DNA of 64,000 nt from Cladobotryum mycophilum. Its lineage: Eukaryota; Ascomycota; Sordariomycetes; Hypocreales; Hypocreaceae. Where the stretch lies: the NCBI GenBank assembly GCA_036429605.1, contig JAVFKD010000004.1, forward strand, positions 682,001 to 746,000. Direction: 5' to 3'. The notes beneath the pieces are model-generated. The model did no database searches. It worked only from the letters and a program-made list of their open reading frames with translations, and was not told the DNA's origin. Below are positions 1-10,910 of this stretch, in pieces (within the stretch, counting starts at the first letter, position 1; each line of letters begins with the position of its first letter). A program made the translations under genes and the position numbers.

Positions 1-649
1 ACTGTAAACCTGCTTCACTTCGGGTCCCTGAAGCTCTAGGGCTGCCAAATCACCTAGAGCACCTGAAGCAGTGGGCGCCTTCGGGCATCATTGGGCGCTG
101 TGCAACCCCTCGGTCCATAGCTTCAGCGCTTCAGCCCACTACCCGCCCCCTAAACAGTCCTGCGGTCCCATCTGCTGCGACTCTACTCCACACTCGGTTT
201 CGATAATTGATGTCGTCGACAGTCCATCCATCCAATCCACTCGTCAGTCTCCGCCCCGCCTCCTCCATCCTCGAACCTCCAAACGACTCTAGACCCTCTC
301 TCTGTTTCGTCTCTCCTTCGTCCTCCAATATTCCTCTCCCATAGCAAACGCTTTTTTTTGCGTCCAAAGCTTTTGTGCATTTCTTTTTGCATGCTACGCT
401 CCCCTTTTCTTTTCTTTTTACTGATTATTTAGAACCTGAATTTTTCTTGTTTTGTGTTTCCGCCTCCCTAGCATACCTCTCTTTTGAGCTGTGTGAGAGA
501 GCCCATATGCCTGGTCTCGGCTGGCCTTTGTCAGCCTCTGTTTGAGGCGACTCCTGCGTCACCCTCCTTCAGCAGCTCTCACAGGAACCAAAAACGAAAA
601 ACAACAAATACAGGACGGTCTGCAGCGGCGGACACCTACATACCCAACG
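1..649. other. Upstream region of the PA-TM-RING gene, no gene seen
   Basis: No supported coding sequence lies here. The stretch from about 280 to 480 is rich in C and T, as is common in the promoter and 5' leader of filamentous-fungal genes, and it precedes the rightward gene whose start I place at 650. The window edge cuts whatever lies further left. Confidence 0.5.
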
Positions 650-3198
650 ATGCGCACCCCACGGATAGTAATTCTCGTCTTCTTCACCTCCGCGTCCCTC
701 TTCCTCCTGTCTCGTGCCTTGACGGCTTCGGTACGCAACACGGCCTCTTCTCGATACCCCTCCGAAATCCAGCCCGGCAGGTCGGTATGGGGCCTGTTCT
801 ACTACAACACCCCATTCTCGCTGTTCCCCCTAATGCGGCCATCAGCTTGACCGACGACAATAGCACATCCTTTGCAGCCCGCCCGGCTGCTTTCGGCCCC
901 AAGTTGGCTCCAAACGGCTTAAGCGGGCAGCTATGGGTTGGCAGTGGCTTTGCCGATGATAACCTCGATGGGAATGGGGAATTGGGCTGCAGCGATGTCC
1001 CGGGTTGGGACGATGGGAATACCAGGACTGTACTGCGTCAGTCAATTCAGGCCACGACACGTACCGATACCCCCAAAAGCCGATCCAGTCTCCCTAAACG
1101 TGACGACTCACCTCTTGACACACGACAAGTCTATGCCAAGGGAACCTCCGAATCGAATGCCATTGTCGACGATGGTACCGATAACCATCTTCATACTAGT
1201 TTGCCAAAGAAGGAGTCCTCCACATCACATGCCGATATCCAGTCCATTCAAGAAGGCGCCGAAATAAAGGGCAAGATTGTGCTGTTAATGCGCGGAGGGT
1301 GTGGATTCTTAGAAAAAGTCATGTGGGCACAACGGAGAGGTGCCATTGCCGTCATTGTTGGAGACAACCAGAGAGGTGGTCCACTGATTCAAATGTTCGC
1401 TCACGGCGACGAGGTCGAGGGCGTGACAATCGCATCAGTCTTTACAGCTCGAACAAGTGCTCAGCTCCTTTCGGCCTTGACACAGCCTGGAAGCTTTATT
1501 GAGGATACTCTGGACGATAACGGGAATCCCCTTCTCAAAGTGCAGCAAGGCACTAAGCCTACTAGGAACAGGAAGAACCAGGTGCCTGGGTCTACGAAGC
1601 TTGGCAAGTCGTCTAAAAAGGCACCTATTTCTGTCAAGGATAAACGTATTATGAAGAAGGAGAATAATGCCAAGTCAGCTGGCTTGTTGTCGCGCATATT
1701 TGGCTGGGGTAAATCGGCCCATTCCGTTGACGGCGAGAGCCGGCTACCAAACAGTGAGAAGGACAAGACGTCAAAGACCAGCATAACCAAGGCGAAACAA
1801 TTCAAAAGCCCACAGGGGAACAAGGACGACTTTGTCATTGGTGTACAGGACTGGCGAGACCCGGACCTTGTTGACAAGGCATCTGGCAGTAAAAATACGA
1901 AATCCGCAGAGAAAAACGCCGAGCCAAAAGCTTCAAAGAGCGAGGGTTCTACTAAGCAGCTGCCTGACTCTAGTGGGCCCAAGGGGGGCATCATTACACC
2001 TGGAAGTGGCGAATATAAACCCGAGATATCCAAGGATGGAAAAGACGCAACCTCGGATTTTGAGCTGCGAGAGAGTACGCCACCTAAAAAGGGACATGGC
2101 CTCTTGTCTAAACTTTTAGGTGAGGTCGTCGAAGAAGAGTCTTCAGACATGCAATACAGCGCTGGCGAAGATGACGAAACTGATCCTCTAGTGGATAGTG
2201 GGCCTTTGAACCCACCCCACGATGGCCTTTGGGTCACCATCACCCCAACTAGCAGCGCCAGCCCCTTCTTTGATACTCTTCTCGTGCTTGTCATCAGTCC
2301 TCTAATTACCCTCACCGTCGTGTATGCTCTCCTGATTCTACGAGCTCGCATTCGCAGAAGAAGATGGCGAGCGCCCAAGTCTGTCGTAGAGCGTCTGCCT
2401 GTTCGGACCTATCACACTGTAGCTCGATCGCCCAGTTTATCTCCCAGATTGCCGTCGCCATCAAGCTCTTCCCCCACAACGCCATTGTTGCAGCAGAGCC
2501 CCTCGATATCCCGTCCTCGCTCACGGACTACGACTGGAATTCCAGAGAGCGAGAGCTTCCTGGCACCAAGCTCTGGTGTCGTAACACCGGGGCCAAGCTC
2601 TCGTCCAGGTGGCCCTAGCAATCGTCCAGAGCATGAGAAGGGGACAGGAGGTTTCTCTGCTGAGTGGAGAAAATACATGGGTAGGCAAGTGGAATGTGTG
2701 GTCTGTCTAGAAGAATACGTCGATGGCGTGAGCAGAGTGATGAGACTGCCATGTGGTCATGAATTCCACGCCGATTGCATGTAAGTTTATACCCTCCTTA
2801 CTCTCCATCTTATCTTGATTACTAACATGTCTAGAACGCCATGGTTAACTACTCGTCGACGAACATGCCCCATCTGCAAGGGGGATGTTGTTCGCTCGAT
2901 GGCACGCGGTTCGTGGGCTATTCCTCGATATGAGCCTTACCGAGACGACGGTGATGGTGACGGTGACGGTGACGGTGACGGTGATGATGATGTGGAGGCT
3001 GAAGGCTCGGGATACCAATCTGCCAGCGGAAGCCCTAGTGGTGGTTCAGACGTGGAACAGGGTATCCCTGAAGCAGAACCTTCCGAGCCCCGACGTCCGA
3101 ACTGGCAAGATGGGTGGCTCGGCATTTTGTCCAACAGCTTTGGTGGAAGACGGCCGTCTAGATCACGTTCCCCGTCACCAGAGGGTCGCCGTCGATGA
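650..3198 (+). CDS. PA-TM-RING E3 ubiquitin ligase (apparent 1-nt frameshift)
   Basis: Likely a membrane-anchored ubiquitin ligase of the PA-TM-RING type (compare RNF13/GRAIL) acting in the endomembrane system. The chosen ATG at 650 gives an N-terminal hydrophobic signal (VILVFFTSASLFLL). A protease-associated domain core (GKIVLLMRGGCGF) lies near residue 205, followed by a lysine/serine-rich linker, one transmembrane segment near 540-565 with a basic RIRRRRW stop-transfer, and a RING-H2 near 680-725 (CVVC, CGHEFH, then CPIC). Exons are 650..2780 and 2835..3198; the intron 2781..2834 splits the RING and restores DCI-TPW. The C-terminus holds a Gly-Asp tandem repeat. The first 60 codons are one frame off from the rest: the frames meet at a run of five C at 826..830, and one more C would join them into about 831 residues. 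An in-frame reading without the signal peptide opens at about 484 but looks artificial upstream of 830. Confidence 0.85.
2948..2992 (+). repeat. Tandem GGTGAC repeat coding Gly-Asp
   Basis: Six to seven copies of GGTGAC/GGTGAT, ending in a GAT run. It sits in exon 2 of the RING ligase gene and encodes an acidic Gly-Asp tract just after the RING finger. Such a repeat can change length by slippage in steps of two residues without breaking the frame. Confidence 0.85.
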
Positions 3199-4077
3199 GG
3201 TCACGATAGGGAGTTGGATGTGTGATTATGACTTGGTACGTGGTTTGGGTGGTTAAACGTTATTGTCCTCAAAACTTTAAGCAGTGATGAGCCCTCGCTC
3301 CAGGGTGCCTTGCTTTAATTATCCCTGGGTACGGGATTCGGATGGGCTGCTATTGTGTTTCGGCGTACTTGGGTATATGTGGGATCATGGGACTCTATTC
3401 ATCTTTCCGGAGCAAGCAAGCGTCAACTGGCTAGCCCTCTTTTCTATAGTAATTGCGGGTATTGGTTTTTTTCTGTGCCTTGTTTTACGCTGACTTTATG
3501 GCTACGGGCATGCGACTAGTGGGAGGGAAATGGTAGAGATAGAGTGAACCTTTTTGTGTCTTTTTATTACTAGGTATTCATGGATTGCCTGGGATCAGAA
3601 CGGGCGTGGGAGGACGTTATACCCTTGATGAAATGGTTTTCTTGAGATGGGAAGCTTTGAGTTATAGTTGGCATGATAATGGTTACTGATATTGATGAGA
3701 AGTAATGTCGACTCTGGGCATGTTTGAAGTTTAACGTGTTTCTGTCATATCGTCCTCGGAAGTTAATTGCCTACGGTAGTCTACATTCTACGAGCACTCC
3801 CAAGACAGATATCCAATCCACGTTTTTGGGATCAACCTCCACTTTCGGGTTGTTGATCTCGTATGGTGGACCAGTGCTAGATTCCGTGATCGGCCGCTGA
3901 GTCGTCGTATCCTATGGCTTAAGCGTGCTCCAGGTGGCGTCACGTGATCTTGTAACGAATCCCTTTAAGTCACAAATCCCTCCGAGTCATCAACCCCTCC
4001 ACGTCCGGCAGTCAGTCTTCTATCCGTCAGATGCTCAATTCTCAGCAGATCTAGGCAGATACAATTCTACATACACC
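3199..4077. other. Intergenic: 3' end of RING gene and promoter of phosphoserine aminotransferase
   Basis: No coding sequence was supported. The left part is the probable 3' untranslated region of the ligase gene. The right part, from about 3780, is the promoter of the aminotransferase gene and includes a CACGTGA motif near 3942 and a Gcn4/Cpc1-like core near 3984. Confidence 0.5.
3984..3990 (-). promoter_or_regulatory. Putative Cpc1/Gcn4 site (TGACTC core)
   Basis: On the minus strand the sequence reads ATGACTC, which contains the TGACTC core of the Gcn4/Cpc1 site TGASTCA with the last base mismatched. It lies about 90 bp upstream of the ATG of the phosphoserine aminotransferase gene, an amino-acid biosynthesis gene of the kind controlled by cross-pathway control in fungi. 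The assignment is by motif and context only. Confidence 0.35.
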
Positions 4078-5358
4078 ATGCCTTCCAGAGCAGACATCAC
4101 CTACTTCGGTGCAGGCCCAGCTTTACTGCCTACTGACGTCCTCGAGGATGCTGCCAAGGCTCTTCTCAACTATGGCGATACCGGCCTAGGCATCGTCGAG
4201 CACTCGCACCGGTCGGCCATAGCTACTACTATTATCAATGAGGCTAAAGCTGATCTGGCCTCTTTCCTTGATATTCCAGATAACTATGAGATCATCTTTA
4301 TGCAGGGTGGTGGCTCAGGAGAGTTCTCTGCTGTAGCTTATAACCTTGTTGGCGCTTGGGTTGCCCGCAAACACAAGGAGATCGGATTAGATAATAGCGG
4401 AGTCCAGGAGCTCAAGTCGGCTGTGAAGGATCTCAAGCTCGACTATATCGTCACTGGTGGCTGGTCACAAAAGGCAGCGGCCGAAGCTGAGCGACTCTTT
4501 GGCGCAGAGCATGTCAATATTGTGGCAGATAGCCGTGAGACGAACGGCGGCAAATTTGGAACTATCCCGGATGAGAGCACCTGGAAGCTATCCAAGGATG
4601 CTGCCTTGGTATATTTCTGCTCAAACGAGACGGTCGATGGAGTTGAATTTCCCGAATTTCCCAAGTCCCTTGAGCCAGGGCCTAATGGACCAATTGTCGT
4701 TGCCGACATGAGCTCTAATATTCTTTCAAGGGAGATCCCGATCAAGAACTACTCAGCCATCTTCTTCGGTGCCCAAAAGAACCTAGGATCAACTGGTGTT
4801 ACTGTTGTAGTTATTGAGAAGAGCCTACTACCGCAGCCTTCTGTGGCCTTGATGAGAGAGCTGGCTCTACCTATTCCGCCTCGTATCTTTGAGTATGCGA
4901 CTATTGCTAAGAACAATAGTCTCTATAATACACTAAGCATCTTTGAGTAAGTACACTCTTTCCAAGATAATCCTCAAACTAATCAAGCTCTTTATAGTGT
5001 GTATATCGCGGGTCTGGTTCTGAAGAAGCTGCTGCGAGAGCACCCTAATAAAGTCCAAGGACAGCAAGCTCTCTCCGATAAGAAGGCTCAACTTATCTAT
5101 AGCGCCCTTGAGGCCTATCCTGATATCTATAAGATTATCCCTGATAAGACAGTGCGGTCACGTATGAACATCTGCTTCAGGATCAAGGGTGGCGATGCCG
5201 CTGAAGAAGCTTTCTTGGCGGAGGGTGTTACCTTGGGGTTAACTGGGCTAAGAGGTCACCGTGATTTGCGAGGAATTCGGGCAAGCAATTATAACTCGGT
5301 TCCTCTCGAGGGTGCGGAGAAGCTTGCCAACTTTATCGGCACTTTCGCGTCGCGATAG
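4078..5358 (+). CDS. Phosphoserine aminotransferase
   Basis: Converts 3-phosphohydroxypyruvate and glutamate to phosphoserine and 2-oxoglutarate, the second step of serine synthesis, in the cytosol; it uses pyridoxal phosphate. Exons 4078..4946 and 4998..5358 give 409 residues, near the family's usual length. The N-terminus has the conserved FGAGPALLP and HSHRS stretches, the middle has the glycine-rich MQGGGSGEF, and the PLP-binding lysine is in FGAQKN. The C-terminus has LRGHRDLRG and SNYNSVP, typical of SerC. The start at 4078 was chosen because MPSRADITYFG aligns with family N-termini; an upstream in-frame ATG-like start near 3925 would add an untypical leader. Intron 4947..4997 restores IF-D-VYIAGL. 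A yeast Ser1 equivalent. Confidence 0.95.
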
Positions 5359-5736
5359 GGGGTATTGATGGGAGAGTAACTTGTCTTCACTATGAATCCA
5401 GTGCGACATATGCTCCGGCCGTTGACGGGCTTATTCAGTCACCTAGATTCGTCGCTTCTGCGAAGCGGTTTATTTAGGCTTGGACGAAGCCTTGGATCGG
5501 CACGTTATTAAGTATTATCAGAGTACATGGAAATATCTCAGTGCAGAAGTGTCATTGGGTACCACCTCCTTTTCCCGTCAGCGGATAGGTGCTTGAAGGC
5601 ATTTGCAGGGTGGATTTTCACAACACTGATGGCAAGAGTGGGAGCAAGGTTTGCCATTGCGGTAGAGGCCGTTAAGTTCTACCATCCTTGTACTAAGCAG
5701 GTGTTGTTCTAACTAGTTGGCGTCTGGCCGTGAATC
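5359..5736. other. Convergent 3' intergenic region
   Basis: Lies between two genes whose 3' ends face each other. A short open frame at 5527..5712 has no recognisable features. I see only probable 3' untranslated sequence. Confidence 0.5.
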
Positions 5737-6783
5737 TCAAGACTCAGCGTCCAGTTCGAGATATTGACTAATTACATCCTTGATCTGGTCTTCAAAGGCC
5801 AAATGAGTGAACCCCAAGTCTTTCTCCGTCTTCGTGGCGTCAATCCTGAGAACAGTGTGCGGCTGCTTGCCGGTGGCAGAGAGGGCGCCCGTAGCCAGGG
5901 CATCCGGGAAGTATTTTGCCACAACGGCGCCAACCTCGCCATAGTCGTTACCATGGAACAGTCCAGGAGGATTAGAAGTAACAATATAGCTGGTGTTGCC
6001 TATGATACGTGAGGAGAGTGCACCGACATGGACACGTGCAACGTCGTCAACATGAACAGTAGTGCCGGGAACCGCGTCTACCGATACTTCGCCAACAGCA
6101 GCTCTGACAATGTACTGGTTGGTTCCATTGCTTCGCAGGCGCTGACGAGAAGTCTGTAACTCATCTCGACCCATGACAAAGCTTGGGTGGACATGGATCA
6201 CGTCAAATGTAGGCCGTTCCCGGCTCACCCACGCCTCAGCCTCATTGAATGCCTTCGCCTTTGAAGCCGCATAAGCCTGGAAGGTGTTTAGGACACCGGC
6301 TATGTCTGGAGTAGAGATTCTATCCTCGGCAGTGTACACAGTATCACCACCCCCAACCAAATTCTTAAAGGGGAGAATAGCCGCGATCGATGAGGTGATG
6401 ACAACGCGCCGAATGCTCGATGCCTTGCGAGCTGACTCAAGTATTTCCAAAGTTCCCTTGACAGCGGGATCAATGAGCCCAGTCTGAAACTGATCAACGG
6501 TTAAATCGGGGGACGGAATAGGAGAGGCGACGTGGATAATGTATTGAACATGATTCACGGCTTCATCATAAGCCCCAGGTGCCGTCAGGTCCGGAACAAT
6601 AGCAAAGGTCAACCGAGAGCCCGTCTGTCGAGCCTTCAGAGGTGCAGCTTCAAGAAGTGATTGAGCCTTTGCCTCGCTCCTAACAGCGGCACGAACATGG
6701 TAGCCTGCATCTAGAGCTTGGGTAAGAATTGGGAAGCCGAGATGGCCAGTCACTCCCGTGATCAGGACTAGATTGCCTGGCAT
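5737..6783 (-). CDS. NAD(P)-dependent extended SDR, dihydroflavonol-4-reductase-like
   Basis: A 348-residue intronless oxidoreductase of the extended short-chain dehydrogenase family that includes dihydroflavonol reductases and yeast Gre2-type ketone/aldehyde reductases; the natural substrate cannot be told. The N-terminal nucleotide-binding motif is GVTGHLG near residue 10, followed by RAAVRSEAKA, which suggests preference for NADPH. The catalytic serine region is VVITSSIAAI and the YxxxK pair is YAASK near residue 172, followed by the family's EAEAW stretch. The ATG at 6783 directly precedes the Rossmann strand. It starts the accessory block and is transcribed away from the hydrolase gene at 7813, so the interval 6784..7812 may hold both promoters. 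Confidence 0.9.
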   Translation of the reverse strand: MPGNLVLITGVTGHLGFPILTQALDAGYHVRAAVRSEAKAQSLLEAAPLKARQTGSRLTFAIVPDLTAPGAYDEAVNHVQYIIHVASPIPSPDLTVDQFQTGLIDPAVKGTLEILESARKASSIRRVVITSSIAAILPFKNLVGGGDTVYTAEDRISTPDIAGVLNTFQAYAASKAKAFNEAEAWVSRERPTFDVIHVHPSFVMGRDELQTSRQRLRSNGTNQYIVRAAVGEVSVDAVPGTTVHVDDVARVHVGALSSRIIGNTSYIVTSNPPGLFHGNDYGEVGAVVAKYFPDALATGALSATGKQPHTVLRIDATKTEKDLGFTHLAFEDQIKDVISQYLELDAES

Positions 6784-7812
6784 GATGAGATGCAGCAGCG
6801 ATAACTCGGCGATGTTTTGTAATAATGGCTGTAGATTATATGAAGATGAGAAGCTGCGTACACGTGGTATTGTATGCAGTTCAGAGTTGGCGAATGACTG
6901 TCATGATGGAGAAGACTTTCCAAAGCACCTCAACTCCTTTTTTATATCTAGACCCCTTCTTCCAGAACGCTCAGGTGGAGGTTGAGTCTCGACAGTTGTG
7001 GAGTCAATTTGGCTTCAGAGGGTTACTAATTCAACATAATTACAAATGAGAGCAAACATTTGCTTTGCGAGAAGACGAAGTCTGGAATCATTTTCATTTT
7101 CGGTGTTTACAAGCTTGTGAGATATGGATGCCATCGCCATTGGATGCCACGACTTCTCGAGTGAGCGAAACCCGATGTTGACGATATCGTAGGAGAGCAT
7201 AAGGTGATTGTAGGTCGAGACCATGTCAGCGCATTCGAGGCAGCGGAGCACCCGCAGAGTAGAGATAAGAAATTTCCTTATTTAGGCAATGCTATGCATT
7301 AGCGGTTGGCCCGACCCCTGGCCAGGGCACGCGGTATTGATGGACATCCATGGAGGCCGAAGCACTAACACCATCAACCCCTTCTTGTTCAGCATCATAA
7401 CCAGATGCTTGAGCAGCCCACGCAACGCGCCGCTTCTGCAAAGATAGGCTTGTACATTTCGTACAAGGCTGGAATGGGATTTGTAATCTATAGCCATCCG
7501 GGTGATTTGGAATCAAAAACTGTAGGCTCAGACAGGCATCAAATTTAATCATCTAAATGCAGATTTATTGGATTATACTAGGTTTGGGATTGGACATTAG
7601 TCATAGACAAACGGCCTTGAATCTTTTTTTGGCGACATGGATAGTGTATAAATATTTGATATATTTTGCATGATTGAACGGTGGTCACGTCACAATTAGC
7701 ACACACCTCTCTCTCTCTCTCTCTCTCTCGTCCCATACCTGTTAAATCACGAAAGTGTTTCTGCATACAACATTGATAGCTTCAAGGCTCGAAACAGGGA
7801 AATCTTCGCAAT
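6784..7812. other. Divergent intergenic region with possible gene relic
   Basis: Separates the leftward reductase and the rightward hydrolase. On the minus strand at about 7015..7275 there is an open frame of some 85 codons (with LRCLECADMVSTYNHLML and a hydrophobic end) that looks protein-like and faintly resembles the tail of a fungal transcription-factor middle region, but it has stops on either side and no matching second part. I treat it as an unproven relic. A CT microsatellite sits at 7707..7729 close to the hydrolase start. Confidence 0.35.
7707..7729. repeat. (CT)n microsatellite
   Basis: About eleven uninterrupted CT dinucleotides, roughly 85 bp upstream of the alpha/beta hydrolase start. 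Such pyrimidine tracts are common near fungal transcription starts and are prone to length change. Confidence 0.9.
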
Positions 7813-8682
7813 ATGGCAACCTACGAAACAGCAGCGCCTCAATACATCGAGGTTAATGGAACACGCTTTGCGTATCTCCAGTTCGGCTCGGCAACAGCCA
7901 CCAAGGTGCCCCTGGTATTCCTACAGCACTTCCGCGGCACATTCGATCACTGGGACCCAGAGCTCATCAATCCCATTGCTGCCGTCCGACCCGTTATCCT
8001 TATTGATAACTCTGCCGTTGGGAAGAGCAATGGCACGATTCCCGGCACGTTTGCGGGATGGGCGCAAAACATCATCCATGTCGTCAAGGCATTGGGAATT
8101 GATCAAATCGACCTTGTAGGGTTTTCTATGGGAGGATTCGCCGCTCAGATGGTTGCGTTAAATTCGCCGTCTCTTGTTCGAAAGCTCATCCTCGCCGGCA
8201 CCGGACCCAGCGCTGGCGATGGTGTCGAAGCAGGGGACGGCCAAGCGTTCCAACGCCTAGCCACTGCATCAAATGAGCAGGAATCACGCGACGCATTCTT
8301 GGCCACCTTCTATTCCCCCACGGAGAAGAAGCAGGCATCCGGAGATCAGTGGTGGAGGCGTATGAATGCGGCCCGTTTGAACCGTTCAGACTACGTTGAC
8401 CCGGAGGGCACTACGGCTCAAATTGGTGCTGTGATCCGATGGTCGGATCCCGAATTTGCAGCCGAAGGCTCTTATGATCGCTTGCATGAGCTTGAGCTGC
8501 CGGTTTTCATTGCTAATGGAGACAACGATGTCCTTATTCCAACCAATAACAGCTTCGTCATGTTCAAGAAGCTCACGAATGCGAATGCCCATCTCCATAT
8601 ATTCCCAGACGTTGGCCATGGATTCTTGAACGAGTACGCCGATCAGTTCTCGAAATTCATCAATATCTTCTTGGATGCTTAA
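7813..8682 (+). CDS. Alpha/beta hydrolase
   Basis: A single-exon 289-residue serine hydrolase of the alpha/beta fold; the substrate is unknown. The nucleophile elbow is GFSMGG near residue 105, the acid is likely the Asp in ANGDNDVLIP near 236, and the catalytic His is in DVGHGFLNEY near 265. The oxyanion region is LQHFRG near residue 36. No signal peptide is visible, so the protein is likely cytosolic. It resembles small bacterial-type hydrolases of the haloperoxidase/peroxidase group, which are often acquired horizontally in fungi, but this sequence alone does not show transfer. It lies between a divergent reductase gene and a convergent transcription-factor-domain gene. Confidence 0.9.
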   Translation: MATYETAAPQYIEVNGTRFAYLQFGSATATKVPLVFLQHFRGTFDHWDPELINPIAAVRPVILIDNSAVGKSNGTIPGTFAGWAQNIIHVVKALGIDQIDLVGFSMGGFAAQMVALNSPSLVRKLILAGTGPSAGDGVEAGDGQAFQRLATASNEQESRDAFLATFYSPTEKKQASGDQWWRRMNAARLNRSDYVDPEGTTAQIGAVIRWSDPEFAAEGSYDRLHELELPVFIANGDNDVLIPTNNSFVMFKKLTNANAHLHIFPDVGHGFLNEYADQFSKFINIFLDA

Positions 8683-9067
8683 TCTTGGAACATGGATGGC
8701 CCTTGGGGTCAGAAACTCCCGCTGGACTAAAGCCGGGTTATATATATACTATAAAGAGTACGAGAAGGGAGTCTCGCCTGATGTAGAAGAGGGACCCTCG
8801 AGATCAATACAATTACTATTCTATGCTCGACTATGCCTTTACCTGGGACCTCTTTGCTATACCGTTATAACCAGGCTGCTTCACTCTTTTTGCTTTCCAA
8901 CGCAACTCCCAATACTATCTAGCATGTATTTATATACAGTGAACGAAAATAAAAATAAAAATAATGAAGCGCAGCGATTGAAACTATTTCCAACATGATG
9001 ATCATCTCACTCGCTCCACGTTGTATTCGCGGGACTTTTCTTGCCAGACATGGGACTCGGGTTCTTT
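8683..9067. other. Convergent 3' intergenic region, AT-rich
   Basis: Separates the 3' ends of the hydrolase and the transcription-factor-domain gene. It is AT-rich with TATATATACTATAAAG near 8740 and an A-rich AAATAAAAATAAAAATAAT stretch near 8946, which may serve polyadenylation. No gene is seen. Confidence 0.5.
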
Positions 9068-10910
9068 TTAAGCTTCGTCCTGCACAAAGCGACAGTTCCC
9101 CATCTGCTCTTGTTTGAGGAAATCACTCCACAGATCCCGGCAGTGGTTCCCACACCACATTTCCTGCCACAAGATGCTTCTTAAACAACGTTGAAACTCA
9201 TCTCGAGTCACGATACCAAGCATTCTGCACATTAGATCTATATGTTCCACGAACCACCATTTCTCAGCCGTTCCTGTAGCTGCTCCGTATCCGATGAATT
9301 GAATCCATAGCAACCATTTCTGTCTTTTAGTGTCAGAGTTCCACCACTCCTTATTCTGTATTTCTAGGGCGGCTTGTAGTCTTGCAATGAGTGTGGAGAC
9401 TATATACGATCTGCTTGGAAGTTCTCTCATAACGAGGTAGAGATAGGTATGGGCGGCAATTTTAAGTGGAAGATGTCCAGGTGACAGCCGCCTCTCCGGC
9501 CCCAAAAATTTAGTGTCATCTTTATTTAGCAGAAGAATGTCATACTCGAGATGATAGATTTGACTGCTGAGTGTCATGCGATCTACAGTAGAAACATAAT
9601 CGGAATCCAATGCCAAGGATGCCTCTCGAAGAGACTGAAAGACGGATACCATGGGCGAGTCGGCCCCAAAAACATCATCCGGAGCAAGCAGCTCAACTTC
9701 ATCATTGAGAGGTAGCCGAATTTTTTCCTGCTTCGTAGTAGTAGGAAGACGTGGGAGGCGAGGCTGGCAGTTCCAGACATTAGAATAGCAGAGGTCAGAC
9801 CTAGCAGAGTACAATTAGATAAATAATAATAAAAGTCGCAATTATACCAGTGGCATATAAGACCTACCAAGTGACTATTCTTTGAAATATGCCCTTGATA
9901 TTCTGTAGTCCTCCTCGCTCTTTGATCATGTACTCAAGGCCCTTCATATGGACCTTGGATAGGTCATATTTACCGTCAAGATTCTAGAGGAAATTTTCTG
10001 TAAGCCTAATGGATGTGAAGAAAATTGCTCCAGCTTGGTGGTTTATCGTACCTCTTTGGTGACTAGCAATGCAACGGCCGCGATTGTCATATCGCCAAGT
10101 TCTCTCTCTCGAAGGCGTTCTTTTATCAATCGAATAGCTTCGCCCCCATGACTTAAACTTGCAGAAGATGCCGGCATTCCAAGTCTGAAGTTATAGTCCA
10201 AGGCTACAAGATAGAGGGTAGAATGAAAGAGCGCTGGATCTGTTCTAGCGTAGGAGAAGAAGTTACCGTCTGGGTTAACAGCAACCGAGTTCATTCTGAA
10301 CGTGCTGAAGTCTGCAATCATTGGGATTAAAATAATCAGCAAATGCTCGCAATCGATTGACAGATGTACCTAGGCCTCATATCCAGTTTCAGACTCTGAA
10401 GCGAACGGACATGGGCTGTAAAGAAAAACAACGAAGAAATCCGGCCACGTAGACGAAAAAATTAAACTCACAGTGATTGATCAACATCTCACTCTCTCGT
10501 CCCAGCGCGAGTACAAATGAGTCAAACGGATCCAAGCGGTTATTGACAAAGACCATGGAATTGCTGCTGCCCAAAGTACGGTGCTGGCGCGATATCGTGT
10601 CATGCCGCTTCTCTGGTCGATTTGTGACCATTGTCTTTGGCTGTTGAGATGATGAGCCCAACCTGAATTTACCTTTATATTGCCCTTGTCCTTGTGCTTT
10701 CCCATGAACTTTTGTATCCCCACCATCTACCATTGATGGATGATTCTGCTTCCATATGTAATTTCGCATGGCCTGAGAGCGAACAATTTTTGATGCAGCC
10801 TTGCCAGCGATTGTATCCGACAATGGTCCAGTAAGAGTGACAAAGTCGATTGGCGGCACATCAATACCGATACTTTGAGCCAAATCCTCATCGGCAGCTC
10901 TAGAATCCAT
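9068..10910 (-). CDS. Fungal transcription-factor domain protein without zinc cluster
   Basis: A five-exon gene: 10472..10910, 10370..10415, 10052..10304, 9868..9983 and 9068..9800, giving 528 residues with every junction in frame. The segment around RLDPFDSF and the following DPALFHSTLYLVALDYN, then HGGEAIRLIKERL and VHMKGLEYMIKERGGL, match the fungal-specific regulatory domain seen in Fungal_trans_2/DUF3468-type proteins. That family often carries an N-terminal Zn2Cys6 cluster; none is visible here, and the N-terminus is instead polar and basic. It may therefore be a cofactor or a degenerate regulator rather than a DNA binder. The third exon's acceptor is at TTCAG (10305), not the nearer GCAG at 10312, because only the former keeps frame. 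It is divergent from the SDR gene at 12174, a possible target. Confidence 0.75.

Noticed and set aside
1461..2378. 305-codon open frame antisense to the RING ligase
   Set aside because: It mirrors the lysine/serine-rich linker of a well-supported gene, has low-complexity translation and no motif.
7707..7729. CT run as a transposon scar or array
   Set aside because: A simple microsatellite without flanking repeats or target-site duplication.
10305..10320. Frameshift in the transcription-factor-domain gene
   Set aside because: The nearer acceptor at 10312 breaks the frame, but the acceptor at 10305 gives a clean join, so the gene is intact.
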